Positions 33,284-35,660 of a stretch of 35,660 nucleotides of DNA are shown piece by piece (the first letter of the stretch is position 1; each line of letters starts with the position of its first letter). The notes under the pieces were generated by a model. It did not search any database. It had not been told where the DNA came from and saw only the letters and a list, made by a program, of their open reading frames with translations. A program made the position numbers and the translations under genes. The stretch comes from Segatella copri (GTDB lineage Bacteria; Bacteroidota; Bacteroidia; Bacteroidales; Bacteroidaceae), in assembly GCF_019127135.1 (NCBI RefSeq), contig NZ_JAHOEA010000038.1, forward strand, positions 1 through 35,660, in the 5' to 3' direction.

Positions 33284-34208
33284 CAAGAAGGAGGAATCGC
33301 GTGTGGTAGTGATTGCCATTGATGGTTTGAGATGGCAGGAGGTGTTTGAGGGCGCCAGGCGCGACAGTCTGATGCCGTTTCTCTGGGAGATGGGCAGGAA
33401 GAAGGGCTGCATGATAGGCAACCGTAACCGGAAATCGAAGATGGAGGTGGCAAATGGCATCTGGAAATCCTATGCCGGTTACAGCGAGATGCTCTGTGGT
33501 GTAACCGACGATGAGCATATCTTTGACAACCGCAAGCAGTATAACCCCAACCGGTCGGTTCTGGAATTGGCAGAGGCTTGTTCTGAGTACAAGGACAGGG
33601 TGAATGCCGTGGCGAGTTGGGATGTGATTCCTTATATCCTGAATTATCGCAGAAGCGAGTTGCCGGTGGATTTCCGATCTTCTCACAGGGTGAGCAAGCA
33701 GGTTAGAAATGATAGTGTGACTTTGAACCGCGCCTTGAAGACCCTCAAGGAGAAGCATCCCAAGCTTCTCTTCGTAGAGTTTTGCGAGACCGATTATTAC
33801 GGGCACCATGGCAAATGGCAGGAGTATCTGAATGCTGCCCATCAGAACGACCAGTTTATCCGCCAGTTGTGGAAATGCTGCCAGCAAGACCCCTTTTATA
33901 AGGGCAACACCACCTTTCTCATTACCTGCGATCATGGCAGGGGAGAAAGCCTGGGCGTTCACGCCAACCGTGGCGAAGTAGATTCCAAAGCTTCCTGGAC
34001 AGAACATGGTAAAGAAATCAAAGGCAGCAACCAAACCTGGCTGGTGGCTTTCGGAAAAGACATCCTGCATCTGGGAGAAATGGAAGGTGGCAGAACCATC
34101 TATACCAAGCAGGTAGCTCCTACCATTGCCAGCATCCTGAAGGTTCCGTTTACGAATGATGATAATCAACAGCCGGAGGCTTCGCCGATTTATAAGATTC
34201 TCAAATAG
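33210..34208 (+). CDS. Alkaline-phosphatase-superfamily secreted hydrolase or transferase
   Basis: This 332-residue protein has a strong signal peptide or anchor (MKKKMIPLLLLLPLLFLLAVYG), which fixes the start at 33210 despite the 74-base overlap with the upstream gene. The metal-site residues of the alkaline phosphatase superfamily are complete: Asp38 in VIAIDGLRW, a Ser92 nucleophile in AGYSEMLCG, Asp195 and His199 in CETDYYGHHG, Asp241-His242 in TCDHGRG and His267 in WTEHG. A Ser nucleophile allows sulfatase-, phosphodiesterase- or phosphotransferase-like chemistry. It is shorter than PafA or classical sulfatases. It lies between two glycosyltransferases and is translationally coupled to the first, so a periplasmic trimming or phospho-group transfer step on their product is inferred. 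Confidence 0.82.
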   Translation: MKKKMIPLLLLLPLLFLLAVYGKDSKKEESRVVVIAIDGLRWQEVFEGARRDSLMPFLWEMGRKKGCMIGNRNRKSKMEVANGIWKSYAGYSEMLCGVTDDEHIFDNRKQYNPNRSVLELAEACSEYKDRVNAVASWDVIPYILNYRRSELPVDFRSSHRVSKQVRNDSVTLNRALKTLKEKHPKLLFVEFCETDYYGHHGKWQEYLNAAHQNDQFIRQLWKCCQQDPFYKGNTTFLITCDHGRGESLGVHANRGEVDSKASWTEHGKEIKGSNQTWLVAFGKDILHLGEMEGGRTIYTKQVAPTIASILKVPFTNDDNQQPEASPIYKILK

Positions 34209-34280
34209 AAGATTTATACGATTCTCACATAGCTTTTTATTTAGCAAGAATAGGATAATAACAAATAAGATTTACAGATT

Positions 34281-35465
34281 ATGATAGGATTGTTCAATGA
34301 ATGTTTTCCACCCGTCATGGATGGTGTTTCACTCACGGTAAGCAATTTGGCTCGCTGCTTTTACCAGCAGGGCAGGGAAGTGGCGGTGGTAACCCCGGAA
34401 ATGCCAGGTCTCGATGAGTCTCAGCTTCCTTATTCCGTTTTCCAGTATCGCTCGTTTCCTGTTCCCGGTCGCCATCCTTACCGTTATGGTTTCCCATCGC
34501 TCGATTTCAAGTTCCAGAAGCAGGTTGCTGCTCAGAATTTTGAAATCTTACACGCCCATTGTCCTTTCTCTTCGGGTGATTTTGCCCTGAAGACGGCTCG
34601 CAGGATGGAGATTCCATTGGTGGCAACCTTTCATTCCAAATATCGTGACGATTTTGAGAGAGTAATTCCCAACAAGGCTCTGGTGGATTATCTCGTGGGC
34701 AAGGTGGTGAAGTTTTACGAGAGCGTAGATGAGGTGTGGGTGCCTCAAGCTTCTGTGGGCGAAACCCTGCGCGAGTATGGCTACAAGGGAACCTTCGAGG
34801 TGGTGGATAACGGAACCGAATTTGCCGATGCGCCTTATACCGAGGAGATGAAATGGGCAGCCAAGAAAGAGCTTTTTGTGGCAGTAGATGAACCCTTGCT
34901 CCTTTTCGTGGGGCAGCATATCTGGGAGAAGAACGTGAAACTCATCATCGAGGCATTAGCCAAGGTGAAGGATTTGCCTTATCACGCCCTTTTCGTGGGC
35001 GATGGTTATGCTAGGGCTGATATGCAGGCGATGGCGGCAAAGCTCGGCTTGTCGGGAAACAGCGATTACCGCAAGGATAAGATTACCTTCTTCGGAAGCG
35101 TGCGATCCCGGGAGTTGATGCAGATGATCTATATGGCTTCCGATCTCTTCCTCTTCCCATCCATCTATGATAATGCCCCTCTGGTGGTAAGGGAGGCTGC
35201 TTCGCTTCATACGCCTTCCATCGTGGCAAGGGGCAGCAATACGGCGGAAATCATTCAGGATGGAATCAACGGATTCCTCTCGGATAACGACGTAACTGCC
35301 TTTGCCAATCGACTCCGTTATATTCTGGAGCGCCCAACCATTATTTCCTGGGCTGCAAAGGGAGCTGCGGAGACCCTGGTGCGCTCTTGGGAGGACATTG
35401 CTGTAGAAGTTTTGGACAGATATCAGCATTTAATTGACAGACAACAAAATAGATTAGCCATTTAA
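34281..35465 (+). CDS. Glycosyltransferase family 4 protein
   Basis: This 394-residue GT-B enzyme has the N-terminal acceptor domain MIGLFNECFPPVMDGVSLTVSNLARCF, with the HAHCPFSSGDFALKTARRMEIPLVATFHSKY stretch typical of GT4. Its C-terminal donor domain contains FVGQHIWEKNVKLIIEAL, FFGSVRSRELMQMIYMASDLFLFPSIYDNAPLVVREAASLHTPSI (the E-x7-E-like region) and ARGSNTAEIIQDGINGFL. The nearest described enzymes are diacylglycerol glucosyltransferases and mannosyltransferases of glycolipid synthesis; the exact sugar is not determined. It starts 72 bases after the phosphatase-superfamily gene and probably belongs to the same transcription unit. No clear terminator was seen after it. An IS element begins within about 80 bases. 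Confidence 0.9.
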   Translation: MIGLFNECFPPVMDGVSLTVSNLARCFYQQGREVAVVTPEMPGLDESQLPYSVFQYRSFPVPGRHPYRYGFPSLDFKFQKQVAAQNFEILHAHCPFSSGDFALKTARRMEIPLVATFHSKYRDDFERVIPNKALVDYLVGKVVKFYESVDEVWVPQASVGETLREYGYKGTFEVVDNGTEFADAPYTEEMKWAAKKELFVAVDEPLLLFVGQHIWEKNVKLIIEALAKVKDLPYHALFVGDGYARADMQAMAAKLGLSGNSDYRKDKITFFGSVRSRELMQMIYMASDLFLFPSIYDNAPLVVREAASLHTPSIVARGSNTAEIIQDGINGFLSDNDVTAFANRLRYILERPTIISWAAKGAAETLVRSWEDIAVEVLDRYQHLIDRQQNRLAI

Positions 35466-35539
35466 TCGTTATATTACTATATATAATAAGGTATACCCGT
35501 TGGCGGAATTAATTTAAGTTGATAAATATGAGTAAAAAG

Positions 35540-35660
35540 TTGCACATATCGCTGATTTTTAGTAACTTAGTGGTGTTCAAAACATTAAGTCCAAACCATC
35601 GTATGTACAACCTTTATACAAAATTCGTCAAAATACTCGAGATATGCAAGCAATTCTCTG
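35540..35660 (+). mobile_element. Left part of an insertion sequence, IS982-like
   Basis: A TTG at 35540-35542 and TAACTTAG at 35563-35570, 20 bases apart, look like a transposase promoter. The transposase start follows at 35603. The exact IS end and its terminal inverted repeat cannot be fixed because the other end lies outside the window. Confidence 0.5.
35603..35660 (+). CDS. Transposase, IS982-like, 5' fragment
   Basis: Only the first 19 codons are inside the window: MYNLYTKFVKILEICKQFS. This opening resembles the N-terminus of Bacteroides/Prevotella IS982-family transposases (xYTKFxKILEICKQF), a DDE-type enzyme of about 290 residues. The family call is from memory of the N-terminal text only. 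An in-frame ATG at 35528 would add 25 residues, but it lies upstream of the likely promoter and is rejected. The gene is cut by the window edge, so whether it is intact is unknown. Confidence 0.6.
   Translation, partial: MYNLYTKFVKILEICKQFS

Noticed and set aside
33117..34247. A 376-codon minus-strand open frame over the phosphatase-superfamily gene
   Set aside because: The plus strand encodes a complete metal-site protein. The minus frame starts with low-complexity Leu/Ile/Arg text and has no domain.
35528..35602. Longer start for the edge transposase at 35528
   Set aside because: The likely -33/-7 promoter (35540-35570) lies inside this stretch, so the ATG at 35603 is the plausible start.
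1..35660. tRNA, rRNA, prophage or complete integrative element
   Set aside because: No cloverleaf, rRNA text, integrase, att repeats or phage structural genes were seen; the lysozyme-like gene alone is not evidence for a phage.

Overview
The window looks like chromosome of a gut-type Bacteroidales bacterium, most likely Prevotellaceae (Prevotella/Segatella-like). This rests on what can be read directly. Promoters of the Bacteroidetes type (-33 TTG/TTTG and -7 TAnnTTTG) lie upstream of nearly every transcription unit. Shine-Dalgarno sequences are weak and A-rich. There is a TonB-dependent receptor with a carboxypeptidase-like N-terminal domain, a Reg_prop/Y_Y_Y/AraC regulator, a GH95 fucosidase with a [12 protein letters not shown] C-terminus, an NlpE-like lipoprotein, and AAA-ATPase/PDDEXK and IS982-like genes typical of the group. 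Species assignment is inference; no rRNA is present.

Layout. 1-2.9 kb: a GH25 lysozyme-like membrane protein, a frameshifted remnant of a secreted-protein gene, and an AAA-ATPase/PDDEXK protein. 3.0-4.4 kb: aspartate-semialdehyde dehydrogenase (asd) behind a long leader with three 26-bp tandem repeats. 4.4-7.9 kb: a ravA - C_GCAxxG_C_C redox-type gene - viaA operon; the RavA ATPase carries an in-frame insert of CAGATT-type DNA repeats. 8.0-9.8 kb: an L-fucose/arabinose-isomerase-family enzyme. 9.8-12.6 kb (minus strand): a TerC-type membrane protein, two small secreted proteins in one operon, and rpsO. 12.6-15.5 kb: typA/bipA and a BASS-like transporter whose terminator overlaps its own stop codon. 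15.5-22 kb: a large secreted GH95 alpha-L-fucosidase convergent with a membrane-spanning regulator that has the HTCS sensor and AraC DNA-binding domain but no kinase or receiver domain. 22-24.6 kb (minus strand): mtnN (pfs)-luxS, an NlpE-like lipoprotein and a small conserved hypothetical. 24.6-32 kb: a secreted carboxylesterase, then a TonB receptor - glycerophosphodiesterase operon divergent from a PafA-type alkaline phosphatase. 32-35.5 kb: glycosyltransferase - alkaline-phosphatase-superfamily enzyme - glycosyltransferase. The right edge cuts into an insertion-sequence transposase.

Functional themes. RavA, ViaA and a cysteine-rich protein form a probable redox/Fe-S-linked chaperone unit. 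The fucosidase and the kinase-less HTCS-like regulator probably form a small glycan-utilisation pair; a 21-bp-phased direct repeat in the fucosidase promoter is the obvious candidate operator. The TonB receptor, GDPD and PafA could scavenge organic phosphate. mtnN and luxS catalyse successive steps of the activated methyl cycle. The two glycosyltransferases and the phosphatase-superfamily protein look like an envelope glycolipid or glycan modification cluster. Repeat-derived DNA sits inside a gene (ravA), between operon partners (mtnN/luxS), in a leader (asd) and 3' of pafA.
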